Below, in pieces: positions 26,398 to 34,899 of a stretch of DNA of 64,000 nt. Under the pieces are notes generated by a model, which was given only the letters and a program-made list of their open reading frames with translations, was not told the origin of the DNA and ran no database searches. The position numbers were made by a program, and so were the translations under genes. Position 1 is the stretch's first letter. Each line of letters opens with the position of its first letter. Source of the stretch: CAYNHT01 sp964397485 (lineage in GTDB: Bacteria; Bacillota_I; Bacilli_A; RF39; UBA660); NCBI GenBank assembly GCA_964397485.1, contig CAYNHT010000005.1, positions 1 to 64,000 on the forward strand, read 5' to 3'.

Positions 26398-27368
26398 CAA
26401 TCCTCCAAAGCTTTAATAATCTCTTTAGCAACATTCTTTATAACACTTACAGTCACTGCATTACCTGCTTGTTTATAAATACTTGAATCACTTAAATTTT
26501 CTGGAATCACAAATTGTTTAGGAAACCCTTGAAGTAATAAGCATTCCCTTGGAGTTAATTTTCTTATTCTATTACTATTATCTAATATTAAAGGAACATT
26601 ATGACCACCCATTCCCATATTAGCTGTCAGGGTTGGACATAAGTTACTTTTATTTTCCCTAACGTATACCCTTCGATATTGATATATAGTAGATTTACTT
26701 TTCATATTTTCTCTTAATAGTTCATAACATTTTTTATCATCTTGATAATAATATTTTATGTCACACAATGAATCTCTGTCTATTAACTTATTTAATGTAT
26801 TTGTTAATTTAATTTTAGATGGCCATTTAAATTTATTAAATTGATCTTTATTCAGAAAAGCTACAATAAATATTCTTTCCCTATTTTGCGGAACATTTCC
26901 ATATTCAGCACTATTCATTATTCTAGAATCAACCGCGTATCCCATATCTTCTAATTCTGAAGTTATTTTGGCATACGTACGTCCCTTATCATGACGATAT
27001 AGATTTTTAACATTTTCAAGGAAAACAACTTTGGGTTTATTGTTATTTTTTTCCATTTCATGTATTAATCTAATTATTTCAAAAAACATATTTCCTCTAT
27101 TATCTTCAAAGCCTTTACGATAACCAGCTACTGAAAATGGTTGGCACGGAAAGCCACCAACTAAAATATCAATTTTAGGAATATCTTTTCCCTTTATATT
27201 ACAAATATCATCTACAACTAGTTCTGTATCTTTGTGATTTGATTTAAATGTGATTGCACAATTTTTATCAATTTCATTTGCCCAAACTGATTTAGCACCT
27301 GCTTGTTCAAACCCCAAATCTATTCCGCCAATTCCACCAAAAAGACTGGCAATTCTATATTCTTTCAT
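26397..27368 (-). CDS. DNA cytosine-5 methyltransferase (type II R-M)
   Basis: 323 residues, normal length. Motif I SLFGGIGGIDLGFEQAG, motif IV GGFPCQPFSVAG (catalytic Cys near 76), motif VI FLENVKNL, motif VIII QNRERIFIVAF, and motifs IX-X ending LTPRECLLLQGFP and YKQAGNAVTV are all present, so it should be active. The target region between VIII and IX is short. It is the first gene of an operon with two nuclease-like genes and protects the DNA against them. Confidence 0.95.
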   Translation of the reverse strand: MKEYRIASLFGGIGGIDLGFEQAGAKSVWANEIDKNCAITFKSNHKDTELVVDDICNIKGKDIPKIDILVGGFPCQPFSVAGYRKGFEDNRGNMFFEIIRLIHEMEKNNNKPKVVFLENVKNLYRHDKGRTYAKITSELEDMGYAVDSRIMNSAEYGNVPQNRERIFIVAFLNKDQFNKFKWPSKIKLTNTLNKLIDRDSLCDIKYYYQDDKKCYELLRENMKSKSTIYQYRRVYVRENKSNLCPTLTANMGMGGHNVPLILDNSNRIRKLTPRECLLLQGFPKQFVIPENLSDSSIYKQAGNAVTVSVIKNVAKEIIKALED

Positions 27369-27539
27369 TTAAACACCTCACTATTATATATATTATATCA
27401 TTAATAATTATAAATTTCATTATTTTTGTGTCACTTCTGAATAATTTTTGTCAAAATATGTATCATCTTTTTATTTCTAAATGGTTTTCATTTATTACCA
27501 AGATACTTCGTGTTATAATATCCTTAACATGCAACAAAA

Positions 27540-27573
27540 AAATCCTAATTAAAGGATTTATGAAATTATACTT
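27540..27573 (-). promoter_or_regulatory. -10 box with hairpin upstream of the type II R-M operon
   Basis: TATAAT on the minus strand (27573-27568) is followed within eight bases by the stem AAATCC/GGATTT and seven T. The methyltransferase starts 170 bases further on, and a second promoter (TATAAT near 27397-27392) lies closer. This may be an attenuated distal promoter or a terminator for the right-hand element. Confidence 0.4.
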
Positions 27574-27587
27574 TAGTCGAGTTTAAC

Positions 27588-27628
27588 ATACGACTTTGGT
27601 CGTATGCTAATAATGCAATAAAAAAGTA
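27588..27628. repeat. Inverted copy of the right element end
   Basis: The 21 bases 27608-27628 are the exact reverse complement of 61551-61571, next to the right attachment core. TACGAC follows at the same offset outward at both places (27604-27599 and 61575-61580). A local stem CATACGAC/GTCGTATG (27588-27595, 27600-27607) adjoins. The site probably marks a left end, or an earlier junction, of the conjugative unit. Confidence 0.65.
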
Positions 27629-27661
27629 TAATTTAAGTCATATTTGATACTTAAATTATAC
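27626..27661. terminator. Element-end hairpin terminator
   Basis: A perfect 13-bp stem GTATAATTTAAGT/ACTTAAATTATAC, with T6 on the minus strand, downstream of the membrane-protein gene. The same design is at 11346-11386 and, less exactly, 9179-9223. Confidence 0.75.
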
Positions 27662-27702
27662 CGCATTTGCCTTTATATTACAATGATTTTAAAATTATTA
27701 TT

Positions 27703-28461
27703 TCATATTTTATTATTTTTCGGGAAAATTGTAAATATGACAATTATTAAAGATATAAACATAATAAATGATACGAAATTTCCTAAATCAACATTAATGT
27801 TTTTTACATTATCAGAAAAATATGGAATAAAACTAACAAGAAAAGCCAAAGATGCAAGTCTGTATGTTAATGTATCTCTTAACATAGATTCCAAATATAA
27901 AATTGTTTCATAATTTATAGAATATGTTTCTTTTTCAATTATTATAAGGTTACGATTTATTAACATCTCTTCTATATTTTGAATAATTTCACTATCTTTT
28001 ATTTTTTCAATTAAGACATTTTTATCTATTTCTTTGTTATTATTTAAATAATACTGTTCAATAATAAAGTTATATATTTGTTGATATTTAGTTTTATTTG
28101 AAATTAATTTTCTTTCTTTCTTTTCATCTTTGCTAAAGAAAGTAAGTTTAATACTTATATATACCAAAAACGCTATAAGAAGAATAGCTCCTAAATTAAT
28201 CCACCACTCTTTTGGTATACTCATTACAAATTTAATAAAGTTTATTATCCCTGAAACTAAATAGCACAAAGTTACCATAACAAATAATCGAACTGTCCAA
28301 TGAATTATTGATCCTAATTTTCCTCTAACACCTATTTCGCCAACAAATCTCCACGCTATACCAAAAGCCACAGCGCCAATAATAGAAATTATTACAATAT
28401 CTAATATTGGATCATCTACAATTGATAATGTTGATGTTAAAATTTCAAATACATCTTTCAA
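27703..28461 (-). CDS. Membrane protein of unknown function at the module end
   Basis: 252 residues. Two or three membrane segments lie in the first half (near 22-40, 55-80 and 90-108). A cytoplasmic helical domain follows (about 115-195, with KNVLIEKIKDSEIIQNIEEMLINRNLIII resembling a winged-helix or effector-binding fold), then two C-terminal segments (near 200-215 and 228-246). No family is recognised. Its promoter is straddled by an 11-bp inverted repeat. It is the last gene of the conjugation side before the inverted end repeat. A role in exclusion or regulation is only a guess. Confidence 0.7.
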   Translation of the reverse strand: MKDVFEILTSTLSIVDDPILDIVIISIIGAVAFGIAWRFVGEIGVRGKLGSIIHWTVRLFVMVTLCYLVSGIINFIKFVMSIPKEWWINLGAILLIAFLVYISIKLTFFSKDEKKERKLISNKTKYQQIYNFIIEQYYLNNNKEIDKNVLIEKIKDSEIIQNIEEMLINRNLIIIEKETYSINYETILYLESMLRDTLTYRLASLAFLVSFIPYFSDNVKNINVDLGNFVSFIMFISLIIVIFTIFPKNNKI

Positions 28462-28472
28462 AATATCCCTCC

Positions 28473-28519
28473 ATTCACAAATTAGGCACTATTATACCAT
28501 AATTTTCCAATTTGTGAAT
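28473..28519 (-). promoter_or_regulatory. Promoter enclosed by an 11-bp inverted repeat
   Basis: ATTCACAAATT and AATTTGTGAAT (28519-28509 and 28483-28473 on the minus strand) are perfect inverted copies with a 25-base spacer holding GTATAATAG. TTCACA in the first arm can serve as -35 with a 16-base spacer to TATAAT. A repressor dimer on both arms would cover -35 and the start region. Confidence 0.6.
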
Positions 28520-28530
28520 AATATCTTATA

Positions 28531-29061
28531 TCACATCAACAAATGGTTTTGTAAAATTTCTAATGTTTTCTTCTTATTTTTACTCACACTTCCCTGCGAA
28601 ATATTTAATATATTTGAAATCTCTGTTTGATTCTTCTTTTCACAATTTATTCCAAATAATCTTGTTATAATATATTTTTCTACTTTATTTAATTTTTCAT
28701 TCAAGTATTGTTTGAGCGATTCTACCATTTCATTTTTAATTAAATTTTCTAATATATCGGTGTCATAAGATTGGATAGTTTCAATTAATTCAATATCATC
28801 ATAAATATAGTCATTTAAGTAAATATAATAATATTGGTTTTTCCTAAGATAATATAGCATTTCATTTTTAATACAACAAAAGGCATAAGTTGAAAATCTT
28901 ATACCTTTTTTATCATCAAAACTTTTTATTGATTTCAGTAAGCCTATTGCTCCTTCATGAATTAAATCCTCACGGTCATTTTTGTTGTAATCCAATTTTT
29001 GCAAGATATGATACACTAAGTTTAAATTATCAAAAAATAATTTATCACAATCTTTTTTCAT
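28531..29061 (-). CDS. Sigma-70 family factor carried by the element
   Basis: 176 residues. Region 2 is clear: REDLIHEGAIGLLKSIKSFDDKKGIRFSTYAFCCIKNEMLYYLRK. Region 4 follows with QTEISNILNISQGSVSKNKKKTLEIL as the helix-turn-helix. Region 1 is absent and the region 3 part is short, as in sporulation- or ECF-size factors. It begins inside the end of the ArdC-like gene (17-base overlap), so it is expressed with the VirD4 operon. It could direct RNA polymerase to element promoters. No anti-sigma gene is evident, though the adjacent membrane protein could be one. Confidence 0.85.
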   Translation of the reverse strand: MKKDCDKLFFDNLNLVYHILQKLDYNKNDREDLIHEGAIGLLKSIKSFDDKKGIRFSTYAFCCIKNEMLYYLRKNQYYYIYLNDYIYDDIELIETIQSYDTDILENLIKNEMVESLKQYLNEKLNKVEKYIITRLFGINCEKKNQTEISNILNISQGSVSKNKKKTLEILQNHLLM

Positions 29062-30061
29062 CTGAATATAACAATTCCTTTTTTAACATTTTTTTATAGT
29101 TTTGAATGATTTTAGAACTTTCCTTAACTATCATTTCTAAAGACTTATCAATTTCTAGAAAATCTTTTTCTTTACTCCAATTATATATATAATTTATCGA
29201 ATAACTACTAGTATCCAATCCCAAAAATTTACAAACCACATAGGATATTCCTTCAGCTTCAACCTCATATCTATTACGATTTAGTTGATACTCTTTATAA
29301 TTATTTTCTAAATGATTATGAGAAATAGCATGTGTATATTCATGAACTAATACTTTTAGTTTCATTAAATTATTTAACCCATTTCTTAAAACAATAATTT
29401 TGTTCTTATGATCGCAATATCCTTTAGTACTATCTTTTACATCTCTAAAATTAACTTTATAGCCATCCTTATAAATTGCTTTTATAAAAATATCAATAAT
29501 ATCGTCTGCTTGACAATCTTCTAAAATAGTATTTAATTCATCTTGTATTTGATGAATTGGCATATTAGTTTGGTTTATATCAAATACTGTTCCAATTTTA
29601 AAATATGCTAGAACATCATCATGCAATACAACACTGTTATCACTTGGATCATTATATTTTTTTAATTCTTCTTTACTTAAATTTCTATAGTTTTTTAATT
29701 CTTCTTCTCCGTTTTTTATAACTTTTATTAATTTCAAAAAAGAAGGAATTAGTATCTTAATTCCCTCTTCGCCTTTATTAATTCTATAGCCCATTTCATT
29801 AATCTTTTTAAAAGATGTAACATACTTTGCATTGGGTCTTTGTAAGTATATTAATATTTGATTATTGTACGAATAATTATTGAAACTAGTTATATTATCC
29901 AAAAATGTTTTAATATTACTTTCTTCTTTAAATTTTAATATTGCTTCTTTTTTAAATTCTATTAATATATTGCTTAGTTCTTGTTTTAAATCTTCATTTT
30001 TTATTTTATTCATTTTATAAGATATATCACAATATTCTTTTAACTTTTCTTTCAACATCAT
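29045..30061 (-). CDS. ArdC-like ssDNA-binding protein with zinc metallopeptidase domain
   Basis: 338 residues. The N-terminal half has SYNNQILIYLQRPNAKYVTSFKKINEMGYRINKGEEGIKIL, the ArdC_N domain that binds single-stranded DNA. The second half has a zincin motif VHEYTHAISH near residue 240 with a distal EVEAEGISYVV glutamate. ArdC proteins protect incoming DNA from restriction during conjugation. Its ATG overlaps the VirD4 stop (AATGATG), so the two are coupled. Confidence 0.85.
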   Translation of the reverse strand: MMLKEKLKEYCDISYKMNKIKNEDLKQELSNILIEFKKEAILKFKEESNIKTFLDNITSFNNYSYNNQILIYLQRPNAKYVTSFKKINEMGYRINKGEEGIKILIPSFLKLIKVIKNGEEELKNYRNLSKEELKKYNDPSDNSVVLHDDVLAYFKIGTVFDINQTNMPIHQIQDELNTILEDCQADDIIDIFIKAIYKDGYKVNFRDVKDSTKGYCDHKNKIIVLRNGLNNLMKLKVLVHEYTHAISHNHLENNYKEYQLNRNRYEVEAEGISYVVCKFLGLDTSSYSINYIYNWSKEKDFLEIDKSLEMIVKESSKIIQNYKKMLKKELLYSDEKRL

Positions 30062-31893
30062 TCTCCTTTCGTGTTATCTTTAATATTTAAAGTAGGATCA
30101 TATACTATATCCATAGTAACATTTTCATTTTTAAATTTCTCTGAATTAATTTTTTCTCGATACTTATCTAAATCAAACAATTTGTATTTTTTCTTTTTTT
30201 GATTAATAATAAATTCCGAATCTATTATTTTGAATTGATAATCATCTATTTGAACGAATTTACTTCTGATCGGGTTTAATCTAGTTTGTAAAAATATTCC
30301 CTCTCCCAACTTAAATTTCATTAGTTCATCTGGTGTTAGTAATTCTCTTCCGATTAAAGACTTATCATTACTAACATTCAAATCTATTTTATTTAGTCTA
30401 GTTGAAGTTGATATTCTAGATGAAGTTATCGTATATTTTCCTAACCTATTACTAATTTCTTTTGCCGTATCGTTATCTGCTGTTAAAAGATATATCCAAT
30501 TATTACAATTAGATTTTATTGTCCCTGTTTGATCTTTATATTTTTCCTTTAATTGATCAAAATCTTGTATTATTAAATAAAACCTAATATTTCTACTTCT
30601 CGATACTGTTATTTTATTGCTAAAACTTTTAATAGCTGGCATATTAGCAAATTCATCTAATACAAAATTAACTCGATAAGGTAATCTACCGTCACTTTGT
30701 TCTTGAGCCACTTTTACTAAACTTTGATATGCTTGATCAACAAATAAACTCCCTAAAATATGTCGTGATTCTTTTTCATCAGGTATTACTAAAAAAACTG
30801 CTGTTTTTTCTTTACCGATATTTTCTAATTCAAAATCAGTATTACTTGTCATATTAGCAATACCTACGTCATTAAATATTCTAAGCTTCGATGATAATAC
30901 TGAAAAAATAGTTGCTCTAGTTTCTCCTTTGGCAAATCCTCCTGTCGCATAATAATTTTTAGCTAAATTACCTAGTTCTTTAGAATCAAAATAGTCATCT
31001 AATGAATTCTTCTTAGTAATCAATGTTTTAGTTCCATGCTCTACCAATAAGTTATAAATACTATTAAAATGTACTTCATCGATACTTTTCGAATCTTCTA
31101 TTATCGCTAAACATAAGCCAGATAAAACAGATGCAGATGACTCAGACCAATATGGATCTCTCGCACTAACTTCTTGACATAATGAATAGGAAAAATCATT
31201 AATTAATTCAACTGCTTTTTCTATATTTTTTTCCTTATAATATTTATATGGTAAGTATAAAGGATTCCAATAATTGCTATTACCAGGATCCCTTAAATTG
31301 ATTACTTTAATCTGATAACCTTTTTCGGTTAAATAATTATTTGTTTTTCTTAATAACTCACCTTTTGAATCATTAATAATCATTGATTCCGAAGCATCAG
31401 CTAAATTAAAAATAAGTGGCATAATCGTTGATACTGTTTTCCCTGAACCCGTTGAGCCAATTACTAAAGTATGATTAGATGAATCATCATAATATATCTT
31501 CCCTTTTCTATGAGTTACTACTATCCCACCACTTGTTATTTTATTTCCAATATTCCATGTCTTAAATCTTTTAATTTCTTTGTCTTTAGCCCAACTAGAA
31601 CTACCATATTCATTACTGCCACTTTTATCAGGTATATCATCACTTTCTTTTAATCTATTGTTTATATTAAAATCATATTTCATTATAAATAATACAATTA
31701 TTGCTACTATTAAATATAAACCAGATATTAAAGATTTATTATCATTAAAAGTATCTATTATGTTTAATGGATTTAATATCAAACTAAATTTTAAATTATT
31801 ACTAATAATGTTATATAAATTGGCGATAAAAAAAGTTGATATAACTACTATACCAACTATTAATGTAAGCCATTTGATTATTTTTTTATTCAA
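30058..31893 (-). CDS. VirD4/TraG type IV coupling protein
   Basis: 611 residues with two N-terminal membrane segments (about 8-28 and 57-72). Walker A is IGSTGSGKT near 145-153, Walker B VNFVLDEFANM near 410-425, then SRSRNIRFYLIIQDFDQLKEKY and RLNPIR. The length and order are those of TraG/TcpA-class coupling ATPases, which bring the relaxase-DNA complex to the transfer channel. It starts the lower part of the operon (VirD4, ArdC, sigma). Confidence 0.95.
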   Translation of the reverse strand: MNKKIIKWLTLIVGIVVISTFFIANLYNIISNNLKFSLILNPLNIIDTFNDNKSLISGLYLIVAIIVLFIMKYDFNINNRLKESDDIPDKSGSNEYGSSSWAKDKEIKRFKTWNIGNKITSGGIVVTHRKGKIYYDDSSNHTLVIGSTGSGKTVSTIMPLIFNLADASESMIINDSKGELLRKTNNYLTEKGYQIKVINLRDPGNSNYWNPLYLPYKYYKEKNIEKAVELINDFSYSLCQEVSARDPYWSESSASVLSGLCLAIIEDSKSIDEVHFNSIYNLLVEHGTKTLITKKNSLDDYFDSKELGNLAKNYYATGGFAKGETRATIFSVLSSKLRIFNDVGIANMTSNTDFELENIGKEKTAVFLVIPDEKESRHILGSLFVDQAYQSLVKVAQEQSDGRLPYRVNFVLDEFANMPAIKSFSNKITVSRSRNIRFYLIIQDFDQLKEKYKDQTGTIKSNCNNWIYLLTADNDTAKEISNRLGKYTITSSRISTSTRLNKIDLNVSNDKSLIGRELLTPDELMKFKLGEGIFLQTRLNPIRSKFVQIDDYQFKIIDSEFIINQKKKKYKLFDLDKYREKINSEKFKNENVTMDIVYDPTLNIKDNTKGE

Positions 31894-31905
31894 CTACAAA
31901 CCTCC

Positions 31906-32166
31906 TTATACAGATTCAACAACTACGGGATCAATACTAATTAACTTTAAGTTATATTTATCAATCAATATTTTTTTAGTTTGTTCAAACATTAATTGTT
32001 TTTCTGGTTCTGTTATTACTATTTCATCAGTAGTAGATCGATATAACTGTTCTAAAGTTTCAGCACTCTCTTTAAAATACTTATTATATAAATATATTTC
32101 ATGAGCTAGAGCTTCTGCTCCTTTTGTAATAAAAAACACTTTACTTTCTTTTTCATAACCATTCAC
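31906..32166 (-). CDS. Small conserved-looking protein before virD4
   Basis: 86 residues from GTG 32166, chosen because AGAGGTG lies seven bases upstream. Helical and acidic, with no membrane segment (KVFFITKGAEALAHEIYLYNKYF...). No family is recognised. It sits 12 bases before virD4 and is likely in the same operon. Confidence 0.55.
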   Translation of the reverse strand: MNGYEKESKVFFITKGAEALAHEIYLYNKYFKESAETLEQLYRSTTDEIVITEPEKQLMFEQTKKILIDKYNLKLISIDPVVVESV

Positions 32167-32320
32167 TATAATCACCTCTAAATGTATTATATCGGGCTAC
32201 TTAAAAAAAGTCAGTGCCTAAATAAAAAGAATTGGCAATGAAGGACTACAATTGTCCAACCTAACCAATTCAATAAGTAGTATATCATAAAATTTTAGTT
32301 TTGTTATTTTAAATTGTAAT

Positions 32321-32791
32321 TTATTTGTTTCGTTTTCTAAAAATTTTATAAGCAGGTCCTGCTATTGCAGCAACCGCTACTACAACCTCTCCAACACCTT
32401 TTACAACGTTTCCAACGTTTTTAACTATTTTAGTTACTTTTTTTGAATTTCTATCGAACTTATTAGAATTAGTTTTAATATTAATTATTTCTTCTGCAAT
32501 ATTTTTAGCTTCGGAAATGTTGGAACAAGATAAATTAATATTCTTACCAATGGTTTGAATCAGCACATTTGCTTTGTTTTGTTTTACTTGAACATCTTCT
32601 TTATATACTTTGACATCTGTAAGTGGAATCACATCAACAACTTTTGTTTTTCTTTTAAATATTCCCTTTTTTTTCTCAAATATCATATTTTTAGATGTTA
32701 AAGTAAATTTAACTTCTGATTTAAACTCTTTGACTATTACCTGTCCTACAAATAGTATAGCTTCATCATTTTTCAATTGGTAATTATTCAT
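32321..32791 (-). CDS. PH-like domain protein with hydrophobic C terminus
   Basis: 156 residues. The first 110 alternate short strands (AILFVGQVIVKEF, EVKFTLTSKNMIFEKKKGIFKRKTKVVDVIPLTDVKVY) as in bacterial PH domains. The C-terminal 45 have a Gly/Val-rich hydrophobic segment (VVKGVGEVVVAVAAIAGPAY) followed by KIFRKRNK, so it may associate with membranes. A 35-residue membrane gene precedes it. Unknown role. Confidence 0.6.
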   Translation of the reverse strand: MNNYQLKNDEAILFVGQVIVKEFKSEVKFTLTSKNMIFEKKKGIFKRKTKVVDVIPLTDVKVYKEDVQVKQNKANVLIQTIGKNINLSCSNISEAKNIAEEIINIKTNSNKFDRNSKKVTKIVKNVGNVVKGVGEVVVAVAAIAGPAYKIFRKRNK

Positions 32792-32815
32792 TGTTTTATT
32801 CTCCTTTTCATTTTT

Positions 32816-32923
32816 CTAATGAGTCCTTAAATATCTTATCAATACCCAAATTAACCAAGTTCCACCAGTGAGTATGGTCATAATAAGATCAAATAATATA
32901 CTAGTTTTTTTCTGTTTTCTCAT
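32816..32923 (-). CDS. 35-residue membrane microprotein
   Basis: The frame begins MRKQKKTSILFDLIMTILTG and ends WLIWVLIRYLRTH before TAG, preceded by AGGAGAATAAATT. One membrane segment with basic residues at both ends. It is 24 bases before the PH-like gene, with which such short proteins often pair. Confidence 0.55.
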   Translation of the reverse strand: MRKQKKTSILFDLIMTILTGGTWLIWVLIRYLRTH

Positions 32924-33029
32924 AATTTATTCTCCTTCAATATAGCAATTGTTCTTTTCGCGAAACAAACTATATAATCTATTAAATAAATTACTATTTT
33001 CTCACAAATCATATAAATTGTAATTTATA

Positions 33030-33626
33030 TTACTTCTTATTTACTTTTATTCGCATAATTGTTTTTAGATTTTCAGTTTTAGTTTTTCTGACATCATTTA
33101 AGTATATATCGTGTGTATCAATTTCATATTCAAGATTATTTTCTTTTGCAAATGAAATCATATTTTCCAATGTGTTATTCATTTTATTATAATCCCCTAA
33201 ATGGAATGCTTGAACGCATAAACCTTCTTCATATTCTTCAAACCTTAATCTTTTATACTCAATGTTTTTTCCTTTTTGAATTGATAATTCTACTGCTTCT
33301 TGAAACATATCTCCAGTAATAAAAGATGGTTGCATTATCATCATAGTCCAAGTAAATGATATTTTGTTGCCTCTATTTAAATTCCAGATAACTTCCATTG
33401 GCATAACTTTATAATCAATATTTTGTTTTTTTCTTGCAATTTCAAATTTTAATAAATATGAAATAGTATAAATTGCTTCGGCTGCTAACTGAAAATCTGA
33501 TTCATTTGGGTGTCCTTTTCCATCAAACATAATAAATTTCATTTTAGGTACTTCTACAAGTGTAGATGTTTTTTTTGTACTAGCATATAAATGTTTCAAA
33601 TCTTTTTTTAAATTTAATATTTTCAT
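33030..33626 (-). CDS. GyrI-like small-molecule-binding domain protein
   Basis: 198 residues from ATG 33626; the longer frame has no ribosome site. The sequence VEVPKMKFIMFDGKGHPNESDFQLAAEAIYTISYLLKF, then MEVIWNL and SFTWTMMIMQPSFIT, matches the GyrI-like/SOUL-type binding fold found alone or at the ends of AraC-type regulators. It could bind drugs or signal compounds. It stands alone between repeat copies in the cargo island. Confidence 0.8.
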   Translation of the reverse strand: MKILNLKKDLKHLYASTKKTSTLVEVPKMKFIMFDGKGHPNESDFQLAAEAIYTISYLLKFEIARKKQNIDYKVMPMEVIWNLNRGNKISFTWTMMIMQPSFITGDMFQEAVELSIQKGKNIEYKRLRFEEYEEGLCVQAFHLGDYNKMNNTLENMISFAKENNLEYEIDTHDIYLNDVRKTKTENLKTIMRIKVNKK

Positions 33627-33685
33627 ATAAAATCTCACTTTCAAATTACTATTTTTAGCACAAACCACATAAATTGTAATTTGTA

Positions 33686-34114
33686 TTAGATATGTTCTAA
33701 AATATAATTTATATCTTTCTTGATTAAAGATTGCATGCTTTCTTTATATTTAGACAAATCTAAATTTTTTACTTTATTTTCTATAACATCTGTAAGTTCA
33801 ATTTTATACATCAAAATCAAATTAAGTTTTTCTAAACATTGTCTTACTGATGTTCCTTTTTTATCTTCTAATTCTTTTAATATTACATCAATGTTTTGGT
33901 TTATCTTATTTTCATTATCCCATTTTGCTAAACAGCATATTAGTCTAAAACCTCTAACCCTAACAAAAGTTTTATCATTATTTAACATTTTTAAAAATTC
34001 ATTAAAATAATTATATAACTCATTTGATTCAGTTGTTATAGTTTCTAATCCCAAAAGAGTTTTATATGCAATATTATTATCTTCATTATAAAGATTTTTT
34101 ATTTTTTCTATCAT
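33686..34114 (-). CDS. Helical-repeat (HEAT-like) protein
   Basis: 142 residues, all helical with about four two-helix repeats (TFVRVRGFRLICCLAKWD, GTSVRQCLEKLNLILMYKIEL). No catalytic motif. Similar stand-alone proteins occur in clostridial genomes without known function. The start follows an AGGAG site placed 3 bases after a repeat copy. Confidence 0.6.
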   Translation of the reverse strand: MIEKIKNLYNEDNNIAYKTLLGLETITTESNELYNYFNEFLKMLNNDKTFVRVRGFRLICCLAKWDNENKINQNIDVILKELEDKKGTSVRQCLEKLNLILMYKIELTDVIENKVKNLDLSKYKESMQSLIKKDINYILEHI

Positions 34115-34145
34115 ATCAACTCACTCCTAAATTGTAATTTATCTT

Positions 34146-34469
34146 TTACATAATTCCTAATAAATGTCCAACTATACCTATTATAGTTCCAAGTACAATA
34201 GACATAATAATAACAGGAATACAACCTTTCTTATCTGCTTTTGCTATAAGAATTGTTGTTGGAATAGATAATAAAGGTGTTATAAGTCCACCTTTTAGCC
34301 ACCATATATTATTTAAAAAATCTAAATTATAAATAATAAAGGGCATAACCAAATAGAAAGTAAATGCAGAAGACAAAGCGTATCTATCAATTTTCATTTT
34401 AATCATTGGTGCTACATCTATAACTCCTATAACAATTCCTACTAATAATGTTAATAATAATTCATTCAT
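34146..34469 (-). CDS. Small membrane protein with four hydrophobic segments
   Basis: 107 residues. Hydrophobic stretches near 2-18, 32-50, 62-78 and 86-106, many glycines (LLVGIVIGVIDVAPMIK, IVLGTIIGIVGHLLGIM). Ribosome site AGGAAA. No family is recognised; a metabolite channel or a general membrane protein of the DUF type. Confidence 0.6.
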   Translation of the reverse strand: MNELLLTLLVGIVIGVIDVAPMIKMKIDRYALSSAFTFYLVMPFIIYNLDFLNNIWWLKGGLITPLLSIPTTILIAKADKKGCIPVIIMSIVLGTIIGIVGHLLGIM

Positions 34470-34486
34470 AACCTTGATTTCCTTTC

Positions 34487-34843
34487 CTAAACAATATCTT
34501 CACCTAGTATGATTTTAGGCATTGTTGTTAAACATCTATTCCACCTTTTATAAAACTTTTCTAAACCCATTTTACCTACTTCTGCATGAACTTCTTTACT
34601 TTCTAAAGTCCAATGCAAAATATATGTTACTTTATCAACATATCTAGTTAGTTCAACTGGTGGTATCCCTTCCTTAACTGCATTAAAATCTTTTTGCCTG
34701 TGAGTTCTTTTAATATATTTAACATCAATAACACCTTTTTGAGATTTATAAAATTCAGCTACTTCTTTCATAAGTTCTTCAACTTCTTCTTGTTTATTTA
34801 GTTTCACTTCATAAATACATATTTCATTAAACATATTTTTCAC
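34487..34843 (-). CDS. Dimeric alpha-beta barrel (ABM-like) protein
   Basis: 118 residues. EICIYEVKLNKQEEVEELMKEVAEFYKSQKGVIDVKYIKRT is the beta-alpha start of an antibiotic-biosynthesis-monooxygenase-like fold, and THILHWTLESKEVHAEVGKMG follows. These form dimers that bind or oxidise small molecules. It is part of the small-gene cargo; no substrate can be named. Confidence 0.55.
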   Translation of the reverse strand: MKNMFNEICIYEVKLNKQEEVEELMKEVAEFYKSQKGVIDVKYIKRTHRQKDFNAVKEGIPPVELTRYVDKVTYILHWTLESKEVHAEVGKMGLEKFYKRWNRCLTTMPKIILGEDIV

Positions 34844-34899
34844 CTCTACAAATTACTATTTGTCTTACTAAAATAATTATAACATATTTTGACATTTTT

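Larger units (their letters stand above)
32311..34140 (-). repeat. AAATTGTAATTT repeats after four consecutive genes
   Basis: The 12-mer occurs at 32311-32322, 33015-33026, 33671-33682 and 34129-34140, each within seven bases of a stop codon (TAA at 32321-32323, 33030-33032, 33686-33688, 34146-34148). Copies two and three share about 25 bases (CACAAAnCAnATAAATTGTAA...). The sites divide a run of small cargo genes. Confidence 0.7.
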
